A DNA stretch of 64,000 nucleotides from Oscheius dolichura. Taxonomy: Eukaryota > Nematoda > Chromadorea > Rhabditida > Rhabditidae. This document shows, one piece after another, positions 29,247 to 41,989 of the stretch. Every line of letters starts with the position of its first letter. Positions within the stretch are counted from its first letter, which is position 1. Location of the stretch: the NCBI GenBank assembly GCA_932521035.1, contig OW051497.1, positions 11,470,001 through 11,534,000 of the forward strand, given 5' to 3'. The notes under the pieces were generated by a model. That model saw only the letters and a list, made by a program, of their open reading frames with translations. It was not told where the DNA came from and did not search any database. The position numbers and the translations under genes were made by a program.

Positions 29247-31278
29247 CCTGAGCTGACTAGTGATACTTTGAGGCGGCCGCTTGAAACATGGGGATTTTAT
29301 GTTTACAAGAGGAGAATGCACACAGAAGAGTTGCGCGGCAAACACGATATCATGTGGTGATTAGCTACAGAGGTAGCCGAGGAAAGGGCTTGAGAACAAT
29401 TGGGTTAGGATGCGCATCAAAAGAGCATGCTTGAAAAATGTGGAAACAGCCGCCTGCCATCTCACCTCAACGAAAAGTGATGTATACTCACAGGGAGATT
29501 GGCTCCACTGGACGAAATGCGCAAATAAACACACCGTTTCTCATTTACTTTTGGCATCGGAGTTGACTGTACTTTTGTTTATGACAAGTATAAACAACCT
29601 TTTTAAAAGGGCTTGTCAGGGATTGAAAAAGTGGCGATGATATTCAAATGATGTTTTGTTATCGCTATTTCATGCAAATCTGTTTTTATAACGGGAAGTT
29701 GACTTCAAACATCAACGGTTTGCAATAACCTTCCAACAAAAACGTTTCAAGGACGTCGAAATATTCCTATTTAACCAGCTGAAGAGAGTTGACAACAGGT
29801 ATGAGTAACCCCGTAACCCAAGCCTCTCGTAGACCATTGGCAAAGGGCCGCGATTGTGAGCACATGATTGCTCTTTCGGAGTGAGTTGAAGTTTAGCGCG
29901 AAACTGTTTGCCATTGACGAGAAGCGCCAGAGGTGGTAAATCACTGGACGGAAAAAGATAATCTCTAAAAATAGAAGCTTCATGGTAATGATGACTCTGT
30001 GTGTTTTTCCAGAATCATGTGAGCTGGACGGTATATCAACAGACTACTGGGAGATGTATGCCCGCTGAGCACATATAGTGAAATGACAACATAGGAAAAA
30101 AGTTAGGAAAGTAGAGGGACAACAAGTAATTCAAGGTATTTTTGAGATATGTCCACCACGTTGGATGACTGGGGGTTATTAGGTGACAGCTCGACTTGCC
30201 ACCTGGGCTTGTCACGTAATGATGGACACTTACAAATACGTTTCCCTCGGGGGTGGACAATAGAAATTTAATATCTTATACATGGGCAGGAAAGAGGACA
30301 ATACAGTGGAATGACACGTCTCCAAATCACCTTTCATATTTGATCAAGGGAACTGCGACAACATTAGCCAGCTATGGATGGCAAGACAACAAGAGACTCT
30401 GACGGAAACTTCGAAGGCCCACTGCTCTAAGGGCAGGGTCCCGTTCATGCCCGACTACCTCTTTAAAGGTGGCTAAATGTAGATAACGGCAAAGTTCCTC
30501 GTCTGAAAGTTGAACCGGGTGCAGATGGGATTTTGGAATGACGAATAGATGACTCGTATAAGATATAAAGCTATCACGGAGGACAAGTGCCTCAACAGGC
30601 CTCTCACTAGCACGACAAGTACGTAATAGAAAGAAAGCCGGCGAGGTAGGAGGTGTGTGGATTATTTAGTAGAAGGACCCGCTTAAGATCAAGTTACCCA
30701 TAACAAAAAAGATACCCTGCAAAAACTATACAGCTAAACAAAAATATTAGCAGTATAACCTTTTGAAGATTTTTGTTTGTGCTGCTCTAAAGTTCTGTCA
30801 ATAGTGTGATCCGAGGGTCTGTGATTCCAAAAGCAAATAAAATTGCCTGGAAAACATTAAGTCACAACGTTTGAACTTCTGCCAGGAGAAGCATACGCGG
30901 TTTTTGCCGGCATAAAAATAGTGACAAGGGTGAAAAGCTAGCATATTTCTCTGTCCGAGGCTTTCAGGAATCTGCCCAGATTTCTTTAGAAGCGTTTCGG
31001 AACTGCTAAAAAAGTCGCAAAGCCTTTCAAAGGGCTCAAATCCACACCGAAAATTGAATGACAAAAACAGCTAACTAAATAGCAAGCAGCGACTTTTATT
31101 GTGCGGGACAGTCACAACCATTTGACAGAAGAACACGTGAAATACCCTTATGGGGATATGAAATATTATGAAAAGGATGAAAGACCAACTATACATACAA
31201 AAACCGGAAAAAAGCTATCCCCTGAGGGAGATGAACACCGTATTCAGTAAGGGGGGAAGGATTTCAATAGGAAAGAGT
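29247..31278. other. Intergenic region
   Basis: About 2 kb between two - strand genes. It holds the presumed promoter of the Ly6 gene and, at the right end, the 3' UTR of the myosin gene (TTTATT, 31095-31100). The short open frames on both strands showed no convincing exon structure or motif. Confidence 0.5.
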
Positions 31279-34200
31279 TTAGTCTTCTTTGGGGAGCATT
31301 TGACAACAGTGGGTGAGGTAGAGAGCAGAAGGAAGGGTCAACATTTCCAATTGGAAGTCGGAATAGGTAAAGGGCACTTCTCCAATCGGGGCGACAAATG
31401 TTCCAGCCAGGATTAAAGCGTCCTGTAAAAGAAGAATTAAATTTTTCCCCTGAGGGACCCTACCTTTTCCTTGTCCGAACCATGCATCTGGATTTCTCTC
31501 TCAACCAGCCTCTTTTGAACTGTGATTAAAAATTTGGGGTCAATGTTCCGTTCTTCGAAGTCTTGTCCTGGTGTGTAGTGCTGGAGGATGGCAACGACCT
31601 GGAACGGGATGTATTGCCCACAAAGAACCGTTGTACCTGTCTCGGTTTCAGGAGATCCGTCATTTCCCCGCAGATGGTATCCAGGTTAGACTCGTCCTTG
31701 CGACTTTGGAGAAGGTGGCACGCTTGAACGAGCGGTTCCAAACAAGGCCGTAGATCCGGGAACCCCTTATTTTGAAGCCAGTTCTGCACTTCCATTACGT
31801 TGTGCCTGAATAGTTTAATTAGAACTAAACAGGAAAACAATCACTTGATTTGAATCGCCTTCTCAAATGTGCAGAGGTCTTTGCGGAACATCAGCTGGTT
31901 GAGGGCGAGGGTGCTAATCCAGTTGGCCATTTGGCGGAATACATGTCTCAGCAGTTCGTGGTCAGCTCCGTAAACTGCCAGCTTGGCGTGAATAAAGGAC
32001 ATAAATTCCAGAAGATCCGAGAGATATTTCTTGGTATCTTTCCCATCGATGGACTTCCGCCGTGGCATCAAGCCGTCAGTGCTCTCATGCTGCAACACCC
32101 CGGGAACAATCTTTGGCTCCAAAATTGGCTGGACGGCTGTCTTCATCAAGGCTCGATATGTCTCGTCGACGAGATGACGGACTTGCTCCACCTGAGACGA
32201 GACGTCGCAGCCAACCCGTTGGTTGTTTTGAATCTCCGTGTTTTGTCTATGCCACTCAGCCGGCCATACTGCCCCGGCCCCTCCGTATTGTCTTAGGAGA
32301 TTCATGAAACTCCAAGTGTTGACCAGCCACATTGACAGAATGTCCAGATCAGTGGAACCTGCTATCCTCTCCTTCACTTTGGTGTAGAAGTTTTGACACA
32401 GTTCGCCGAGGCGACTCTCATCTTTGTCAAAGTATCGGCAAGCAGTCAACAGAAGATAGGCCGGGAAGTTTTTCGTTATAATCCGAGCGACCCGCGGTTT
32501 CAAATCTGAAAAGGCAATAGAAAATGAAAATGTTTTCCGGAACACCTACCAAACACCAAAATATGCGTCAGTTCCGGAACATCTGATACTTTCAACTTTG
32601 CCGAATGTGGAACAACAATTCCTGGGTCGGGTTTTTGCGAAATTTCTGAGCCAGATGGTTCTAAACCTAATATATTTTTAAGCATACAGGAAAGCTACAA
32701 ACCTGATGATCCAGATACAGACTCGCGTAATTTTTCATACGCTTCTCTAAGGTGTTCTCCTTGAGATAACACCTTCTGGGTGAGGTCCATATTCTCCGAT
32801 GATAGCTTCTGGAACCGCATCTCCATGTCACTTTTAGACATAGATCCATTTTCGGATGAATGCTGTAAAATAAAATATTATATAAAAATGAGGATTAAAA
32901 ATGTATGGGTAGTTAGCCAATGCCTCCTTTACCTGACTCGTACTTGGGTGGTCATCCTCTTCAGCTTCATCAAACGTCATACAGTAATAATCAGGAACCC
33001 GACTCATTGTATCGACCATGGAGCTAAATTCCAGACTCACAATTGACCCCTCCAGAGAGAAATAAAGAGCAGTGTGACAACTGGGCGCCAATCAATGGAG
33101 CTATTATTCAAAAAGAGCCATGCATGACAATAAGTGAAACGAGGAGCTGGGGCCGCGAAATGGGTAGCGGTAGTACGAACGACTGTAGCTTTAGCTGGAA
33201 CGGGATAAAGCTTCCGACAGGATGAAAAAGTTGCTATGCAGCTGGTGGTAGAGAGAGGAAGAGGAAGGGAGGACTCGCCTGCCCGGCGTGTAAATTGCCG
33301 GGGACGATTTGAGGTCACCGAATGCGCGATAAACCGATTTAGTGACCATCGCAAAAGAGGCAAACATGGCTAAAATCCCCGGTTTCGACCATTAATGACT
33401 AAAATATGATTGGGAAAGAATCGATGCCAAAACTGCCTAGTCATGCTGGGAACAGGATTTGTGTCATCATGGCCAATGACACGCAGTTTTGTCTGCTTTG
33501 TGGCTAAAACATCACAAGACGCCCGGCTGTTTAAACGGGCTGGGTTTAATAGGCTTTTACTGATTAGACATTATAAAAACATTGGGTTTCTGCAACAAGC
33601 AAGAAGGGGGAGGGCGGAAGGGCGGAGGCCGGAAGCAGCGAGGTGGTGAAGTGACCGACCCATTGAGAGGTGGTCACTCGGTTGCCCGTGGCAACTAGGC
33701 CTGCTAGCATAAGCAAGAGTCCGGCTAGATAGTTAATGGTTGCGATATAGTCGGCGGCTGGTAGTAGCTGAAGCAGCTGCACCAACAGGACCAATCCAAT
33801 GAATTCGTGGGGTGGGAGATGGATTGGGATGGGTTTGACCGAATGTTTGCCTCCCCGGAAAAATACAGCTTTGTATATGAGGAGGCAAAGCACTGGCTGA
33901 AAGGGAAAGCTAGAACAAATAGGCCGCGCAGTGAGCGCACCGGCAAAGTCTGACGCGATGCATACATTAGCTGAAGGTACATGAACTAGCAATGAGTTGT
34001 TTGCCGGCTGGAAGTGCCTGGTGTGAGAGAGAGACGGAAGTGGACGTTGCCGACTATGAGTCACAACAATCTAGTTCCTACAATAACATCGAATCAATAC
34101 GACTATTTTAGGGTGGCCCGAGTGCGGGGTCTGTACAAATACGACCTTTCCCATGAGATAAAGGAAAAGAGGAGACCAAATGAAGGTTTACATAGTTAGC

Positions 34201-37200
34201 TGACACCTTTGCAGGGAAACGAAAGGGAGAATTTCACCCGAGGCCTCATGAATGACCAAAACTGGACGAATGAATGAATACCAAATACGCACACCTCCCG
34301 GCTTCGAATCGACTGCCACTGGTCTATTAAAACTGAGGAGGCAATTGGCTAACTGGTTTTGTCTGTTAGAGAAACTTACGGGTACATCCAGGTAGTCCTG
34401 AGCTTTGGAGTCCGCATGTAGCTTGTAGAGTTCCTTCCCTGTTGCCCAGAGCAGGTTCTTCAACTGCTTGATTGTTTTCAAAAGACACAATTGAGTAGAG
34501 ATATCGGGCAGGCGATCTGTGTCCGTCTCGACCTCACTCCCTGCTCCAGAATCTGGTCTAGGGGAACCACCTCCGGAACGGTTTTCTTGGTTATAGCGGA
34601 CAAGTAGAGCTCGAAGACCGACGATCTCATCCTTAGCTCTAAAAATTGACATCAGTCGTAAAATTACGGCGAGATATACATGCTCAACTCCTTTGCAAGG
34701 TATTCAACATCCATATTCTCATCATTTTCATATGGATCATGTCGAGCTCCTCTTGACTGACGTCCAAGTTTCAAGCTGTACCCATCGATAGAAGATACAG
34801 TCTCCTGATCGTAGCTCTCCAAGGCGGAGTCGGCACTCAAAGTATCCAGAAGTCTCACTGTCTCATTCAACAGCTCTGTTCTTCTCAGACGTTGTACAGC
34901 AGACTCCCATTTCTGCCTCAGCTCGGAAATCATTGCCTGTTGACGGACAATAAGAGCAATGTCTGTGACTTGGCCCGAGGGAGTTTCTTCTCTGCGAGTT
35001 GAAGACGTTGTCAGACTTGGACTGGCAAGTAGGTTGGCATTTGCCATGAGTTGATCCCGCATCTTTTGGATTTCAAGCTCGACAACTTTGCGGCCTCTTT
35101 CTTCTGGAAAAGGAAAGGAATGAACAAAGGGAGGAAGAACAAACCATTGGCACATTGTTTCTGGACCTCTGCTAATTTAGATGTTAGCTCCTGTTTCAAT
35201 TCCTTCTCTCGGGTCAGTTCCGTGGAAGCGAGGCAGCTGGCTAGGGCAGAATTAGCCAGAACCTATAATAAAAGAGTGTCTAAATAATAAAAAATGTTTA
35301 CCTTTTCTTTTTCTGCTTCGAGAGAAACAAACTTATTCTGGAGGGACGAAATCTCGCCTTCTTTAACATCTACGTCAGTGGCCAGCCGTTCATTTTCAGC
35401 CTCCAATTGCTCGATCTTTTTGCGTGCTTCCTGCAGTGCTTTTCGCTCATCCTCCATAATTTTGATAGTTTCTTTTTGACTAGTATTGTGCTTTTCAAGG
35501 TCCTTCTTCTCCAGTAGCTGAAACACCATAACTACTAGGAACCAGGCGAGGAGTAGGAGATAAACCATTAGACAGGGGAAATACTAATTACTTACCGCAG
35601 CATCCAAACGGAACTGCAGCATGATGATTTTATTTTCGAGGCCGCGGTTTGCAGACTGAAGGTGATTGACGGACCGCGCTTCGATCTGAACAGAACCTAG
35701 TAAATATCTTCAAATTGGTTAAATACCTTCAGCTCACGTAGTCTACGCTTAGCTAGCCAGCGGCGGACACACGCCTGGACTTTGACGATCTTCCTCCTCC
35801 TTCTAATCTCCTCCCGGCGGACAAGATATCCACGCCAGTAGCGTTGTATCGTAACTACGCTCTTTTCATATTTCTGCCTGCGGATCTCATCTCTGACCAG
35901 ACGTCCTCTATACGCTGATTGAATGGCAAGAACGGCCGCTTTGAGCGATTGGTATTTCTTTTTCTGTACGTACCCTCTGAAATACAAAATGTCTGCTAGA
36001 ACCTAGAGCACCCTACCTGATATTTGCTTGCAAGACAATTGCAGCTCTGTGCATCTGGAGGTACTTGATCCGGCGATAAGCCATGAAGGCTCTACAGGTC
36101 GCCTGGAAATATGGAATATTATGGGAAGAACTTCTAAATAAAAAGAGGAACACTTATGACTAAAAACACGCAACAGAGGCCGCGCCCCCAAGGGTACCAC
36201 CCAGTGGCCTCATCAATCCTCCTCAAGCATACTGACTAATTCTATCCCCTTCAACAACTTTTTGGAATAACATGGTTATCAAAAAAAAGCAACTTGAACG
36301 GACTACTAGTACTGTTGCTCTTTTTAACTTTCTAATTTACCTGCATGATTCGGATATTATTGCGATAGTTTTCGTATCGTCTCTTTGCCAGGAAGCCTTT
36401 CCACCTGGATTGAATTGCAATGGCAGCTGTGCTTAGAATTGTTGTGCGAGCATCTTCAAATCGAGCAATCTAAAGAGAAGACGTTATTTTCAGCTGGTAC
36501 GATCACGTACGTGTCCGGTCTTCATGAACACCTGTGTTTTTCCACAGGCAATTTGCTCGTGTAATTCAATCTTCTCTGCAATACACAGAGCTTGAGGTAT
36601 TAGTTGTGGCTTGGACTTTCGGGGGAATCTGATCCACCAATCCGGAATCATGCACCGATAACGAGAAATAAAACGATCATAGGGTAGCCTGGAAGTAACT
36701 TGCATTTGAATTCAAAAATAGGCTACCTCGATGGATATCCAGCTGCAGAAATACGGACAGTCTCCAGTACACCACAAGCTCTCAGTTGGGGAAGGACACG
36801 ATTCCCTTGGTAGGAGAAACTCTCCTTATAATCGTTAGGTTTCACACATCGGACATAATGGGGTCTGGCAGTCGACAGAGTTTTCATTAACTCTTGTAAA
36901 GACAAGTAAAACTGAACAAGATGTAAAAAGGTTCAAGGAGGATACTCACCGCTCCAGCAACAGTCTTCTTTCCCTTTGCACTGACAACAGATTGGGAATA
37001 GTCCTTATCCAGGATCAACTTCCCCAAAGGTATCTTCTGTATGGATGCGGCTACAAAATCTTTCAAATCAGCCGAGACTTCGTCCTTATTTTTCTCCAAG
37101 AAACCGGTAATTGTGTAAGCTACCTTAAAAAGACGAGCTTTATTAATCTAATGGTCTTCTCACGTCGGAAGCAAAGTGTTTCACGCTGAACTGATCCCTC

Positions 37201-39160
37201 TTCGTTTTAGGATATTCCAATTTGCTACTCTTGATCATAGATTTTGCCTGTTGAAGGAAGGCGTCATCCGACCCGTTGACTAATTTGGATTGTTCATCAA
37301 GGAGATTGATTAGTCCTAGTCGTCCTTCTATGAGATCGATCGTATCCTGGTTGTCCGAGAATTCAATTCTAGACCAATTGATGCCTTCTCTTTCATATTC
37401 TTCTTGCTCTAATTTGAAGATGTGCTAAAATTTAAACTTCAAGAATTGGTTTCACTACTTACTGTGCAGAAATGTTGTTGTAGTTTCTCATTAGCGTAAT
37501 TGATAGAGAACTGCTCGAAGCTGTTGATATCAAATGTTTCGAATCCATAAATGTCCAACACTCCGACAAAGTTCTTCTTTCCCCTGTCGACGTAGTTCCC
37601 AGCAATGGCATCATTCGCAGCGGCTACCATATAGTTGAACAGTCTTGAATATATCAGCTTCGCAAAGGCGTCCCGGTTCCTCTCTGCTTCCAACTTAGTG
37701 AAGTCCTTCTTGATTTCTGTTCCAGCCACGCGAAGTTTCTTAGACACTAGCATTTCATAAACTTTGTCATAGCTGGCAACACCAAGTAGTTCACAAAATT
37801 TATGAAGGGCAGCAGCACCTTTCTCCTAGAAAAGTAAATTCATCAGTACAAATAATAAACTAACAGTAATGCTGGAAGATTCCCCTGCTCCTGTGAATTC
37901 AACATTTCCCAACGTCAAGATGGCGACCAATACACCGAACATTTCATGGACTAGACTACTGCTAAGCCCCATTGCTGTTAGAGAATCCAACAGGGCTGAG
38001 AATTCTTCCCTATCGTCTACTCCAGGAATACGGGCATCTCCTCCTTGGTTCAAGTAATGGTAGTTTTCACTACGATCTAGTTCAAAAGAACGGAGGGCAT
38101 CATGTTCTCGGGATTTACACATTTGGTAGAAGACATGGTAATTTCTTTCTCCAGGAGACTAAAAAAGGAATCTTTTATTGTAAGGGCGGTTTACCTGATG
38201 GACTAATCGCGATTTCTCAAGGAGATATGTCTTCACCTCTGCGCTAGCTATTGCAAGGTCGTCGTCAAAATTAATTTGTACGAATTTTCCGAAACGGGAC
38301 GAGTTGTCATTTCTTAAAACAATACAAACTCAAAAAAGTTAATAATAAAAGGTACCTCGACGTTTTAGCATTTCCCAACGCTTCCAGTAGAACGTTGGTA
38401 GAGAGCAATCGTGATTCAATATCATCAAATCTCTTGCTCTTTGTAGCCACGGTGGCGAAGAACCTCATGGCATATTTAGCGTTGACAGTTTTCCCTGCTC
38501 CGGATTCTCCACTGACAATAATCACTTGGTTCTTTTTAAATTCCCGCAAATCGAAGAAGGCTTCCTGCGCCACCGCATAAATATGTGGATCTGCTTGGCG
38601 AACATCTTTTGCGAAACTGTGATAAGTCTAAACAATAAAAGTGACGAAAGGCAAACAAACACTAGACGAACCCTGATTACTTCGTCTCCGTAGAGGTGTG
38701 CAGTTGATTCGAACGGGTTGACAGCTATGAGGACAATGCCACAGTACGTGTAAATATTTCTCATCTCGGAAAAGCGGTAGTTCAAGTTGGACAGAACTGA
38801 AAGAAGGGAAAATATGAATTGTTAAAAAGAGGAACTACCTCCTGGCTCATTGAGATGGGTCAACCGGGTGAGATCGTCTATCCCGTCTTGAAACGGTGGG
38901 TTCATTAGGTAGGGAAGACATTGCTTCACAGTGACATTGATCAGTTCATCTGTAGCAATATTTTTGACCCCAATTTGGTTGGAATCAAATTCAGTGGCTA
39001 TAACTCCTTCATCCCAGGTTTCTTCTGAATTTGATAACCAAACTCTGGTGCCTTTCTGAAGAAGAGCTTGTGGAAAACTAATAAAGGAACTCACTTTATA
39101 AAATTGTAGAAGGTCCTCTTTCCAAGATGGATGAGAATTGGAAGGAACACGCAGTTCCAT
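31279..39160 (-). CDS. hum-2: Class V unconventional myosin
   Basis: The start is [18 protein letters not shown] (39160) and the stop TAA is at 31281-31279. In order: an SH3-like N-terminus ([17 protein letters not shown]); a motor with P-loop [20 protein letters not shown] near 38.5 kb, [20 protein letters not shown] near 37.5 kb and a converter near 36.8 kb; six IQ motifs between 36.47 and 35.7 kb (for example [30 protein letters not shown]); coiled coil at 35.6-34.2 kb; and a DIL globular tail (32.5-31.28 kb). Six IQ motifs and a DIL tail are diagnostic of myosin V, a processive actin motor carrying vesicles, ER or RNA. The C. elegans member is HUM-2. An intron of about 1.3 kb (34379-33050) splits the coiled coil and is far longer than the others. 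AATAAA (minus) is at 31100-31095. Confidence 0.95.
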
Positions 39161-41989
39161 GGCCAAGGGAATAATCCCAAGACGAGCCGGGCTGGAAATG
39201 ACTGTTTATGGGCAGGAAAGAACGACAGGAGATGACGCGAGTAGGGAACGTGAGCATAAGGTAAACACATATTCTTGGTGACACATTGGCTGGCAAGTGG
39301 CTTTGATAACACAATGGGGTTTGATAGCATTTCGAAACCAAAACGAACAAAAGTCAGAAATGTGTTGATTATGACGGCCATGGCTGGATTCTTTTTGTGC
39401 GCAAACATTTAGCTCGACCGGACCAGAAATCTGTCGCCACTGAGGTCGTCATAAATAAACGCGATCGGACACTATTTGTTTGGCTGGTCAAGAAGAAGTG
39501 GATAAGAGGCGGTGGGAAGAATTGAAGATATGAAAATGTCCGGAAGTATTTGCGGCTTGACACGGTGCAACAATGGAAAAGAAATCCATGAACTGGCGCA
39601 ATAAAATTGTGTGGTTTCGGCGAGAATGGGAGATTCGCCCCGAGAGTGGAAAGGACGGGATGTGGATGGTGTGAATATTAACCAAAGTGGCCTTGGGAAC
39701 GGGTGGAAAGTAAGAAACTAGAGTAAGAATGGTTTGCGCTCTGCATATTGGCCTCTTGACATTAAAGTTAGCAAAACCGTTTGAATAGAAACATCATTTT
39801 CTGGAGGTGACGGGCGGTGGCTGTTGTTCGGTGACCACACTAGCCGTAAGGGATTAACAGCGAACGGAGGCAGGGAAAGCCACACGGAGGGCGAGAAGTC
39901 ACTTAGTCAAACGGTTTAAAAAAGGTTATCGGGCGTTGAAAAAGCCGAGGAAGACTATGAATCCCTAAAACAAATACATTCCAAAAAAGACTGGGATAGC
40001 CAAAGCAAGATGAAAGCGGCTGCAAGGTAGGAAGCTACCCCGCTTGTTCCCTTCCTCACACAATTTCTCCAGGGAAACGCCGCTTGTATCCAGAGAAAAA
40101 GTCAAACGTTTGAATGGGAACACGTTCAGAGGAAAGTGAAACGTGTCGAGAGCTAATATAGGCAAGCGGTGAGGATCCTGTGGAAAGGACCGGAAGCGAA
40201 AGCTTGGAGGAAAAACTGGTGACGGTAGAGAGAGTAAGAACGCCATGAAAGAGAAGCGTCAGCAGTGCCATATTGGAAAGAAACTCGAGCCGCAACTGGC
40301 TGCAACTCGGCTCGCGTTGTTGACAAAGATGTCATAGAAACACACCGGTCAGTGGGGTCAACCTTCTCGGTAGCTTTATTAACAACGAACACGCAGCCCA
40401 ATTTTAGTCAGGAACGAAAACAAAGAGGATGGAAACAGAATATCTTTATAGCGGATCTCAGGGTGCGAAATGCTTTCGCGCCAAATTTGAATTTTATCCT
40501 CATTTGGAGAAAGGTAGATGACTATCGGATACAAAAACTTGTGAACGAGAAAACGTGGGTGACCAAAAATGGAAATGGAGATGGACCCGTTGGAGGGCGC
40601 TTCACAAAGGTAAACGGACTATGAGTCGGCCGACATACACGGCGCGGGATAATGTTGACTGAACAATCAATCCTTTTAGGTAGGTAAGGAAATGACCATC
40701 ATGGGGGAGCGTCTTCTTTGTTGGCAGGTGGGGATGAGTACACAGAAAAGGCCTGGCCGGGTGGTGGAGATTCTTCAAAGGTGTTAGCACAGCTTTGATA
40801 GAAACGACATTGGTAATTTGAAGGATAATAATGGGGGAGGAATGACCACGTCTTCCGAAGCGGCTACACTTTGTTGTGGTACAGGACAGACCGGTCTGTT
40901 TGTGCTCGTATGAATCATTTCACTTCGGGGAGTTAGGCGGTTGCTAGGCTAAAATTTCGACATCTATCCAGAACCGGGTTGTGGAAGTGTGAGGAAATCG
41001 GATATTATGCGGCCAGGTTATTGAGGGTAGCCCCCTGGGCGGTGAGGAGTTTCATAAGCGACTGCCAGTTCCGTGTAAGGTAATGATCCTCGAGGGGAAG
41101 AGTCTCTTCGATCGATTGCCACCATTTTTGAAACGCACCTGGCCGCCGGCTGACCCTCGCTTGACAGAGGCATAATTGGGGGAGGCATTACGGGCGAACG
41201 ACGTTAATCGTGGAAAAACGACTGCAATTCGACTGTTTTTATGAATGACAGTTTCTTCCGTAAGCATTCAAACAGTCATTCCGGTTGTCTTCCAACGACG
41301 GCAGTGATTCATAATTCTCTGCGACCACGTTAACTTCTGATTTCATAGGCATTTAAAGCATGCTTGTTTTGTTATGTATCCAGCTCTCGCTTGAGTGTGG
41401 CGTTGCCCGAGAGAACGCTGAGGTAAAGTAAATTTCAGCTTGAAGTGTTCTCTAGACTTCCAGGCTCAAGTTCAAGGAAGAGTAGTTATAATGTATCTTC
41501 CTCTACAATGACCCGTCGTGAGCTGCTTCTTGCGCAGGTGTTTGCCCAAAGAGTCGAAAGCGACGAGCGACGGTCCGTTTCAAAAAACGGATAAAAAGTG
41601 TATCGCGGGAACGCTTGAATGCGCAGTTTTTACTAAGTCTGTCGTTTGTCGGGTGCTTAACTGTGAGAAGTTCAATGAGCTTATTGTCGGCTTTACTGGA
41701 GCTGTTAACTGTTTTGTATAGTTTTAGCTCCTTGTCCGAGAAGCGGATCTCCCTTCGGTATGAGGATGTGTTGATCTTCGGTGGTCCGAAGGGCGCGACC
41801 CCGCAAATTAAGGAGTGTCAACTGTGTTGTTGTACAACTCCTCGGCTAATCGGTCCGTCGAGTGCCTCGTACAGGGGTTAGTTGGCGGATATTTGAGAGC
41901 GGCACAGGCGGTGACCAAGCCCCCTGGCTTCGGCACGACTCTGTTGACCGTGCACTCGTCTCTGCTCGCCGATACAAGACGATCTCGTC
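39161..41989. other. Divergent intergenic region
   Basis: About 2.8 kb between the starts of the myosin gene (-) and the K2P gene (+), so it should hold both promoters. Overlapping frames on the - strand at 39.0-40.4 kb lack splice partners and motifs. The 5' leader of the K2P mRNA probably lies within the last few hundred bases. Confidence 0.5.

Noticed and set aside
31850-32296. 148-codon + strand frame in the myosin tail region
   Set aside because: It is antisense to the DIL domain exon, which has clear family similarity.
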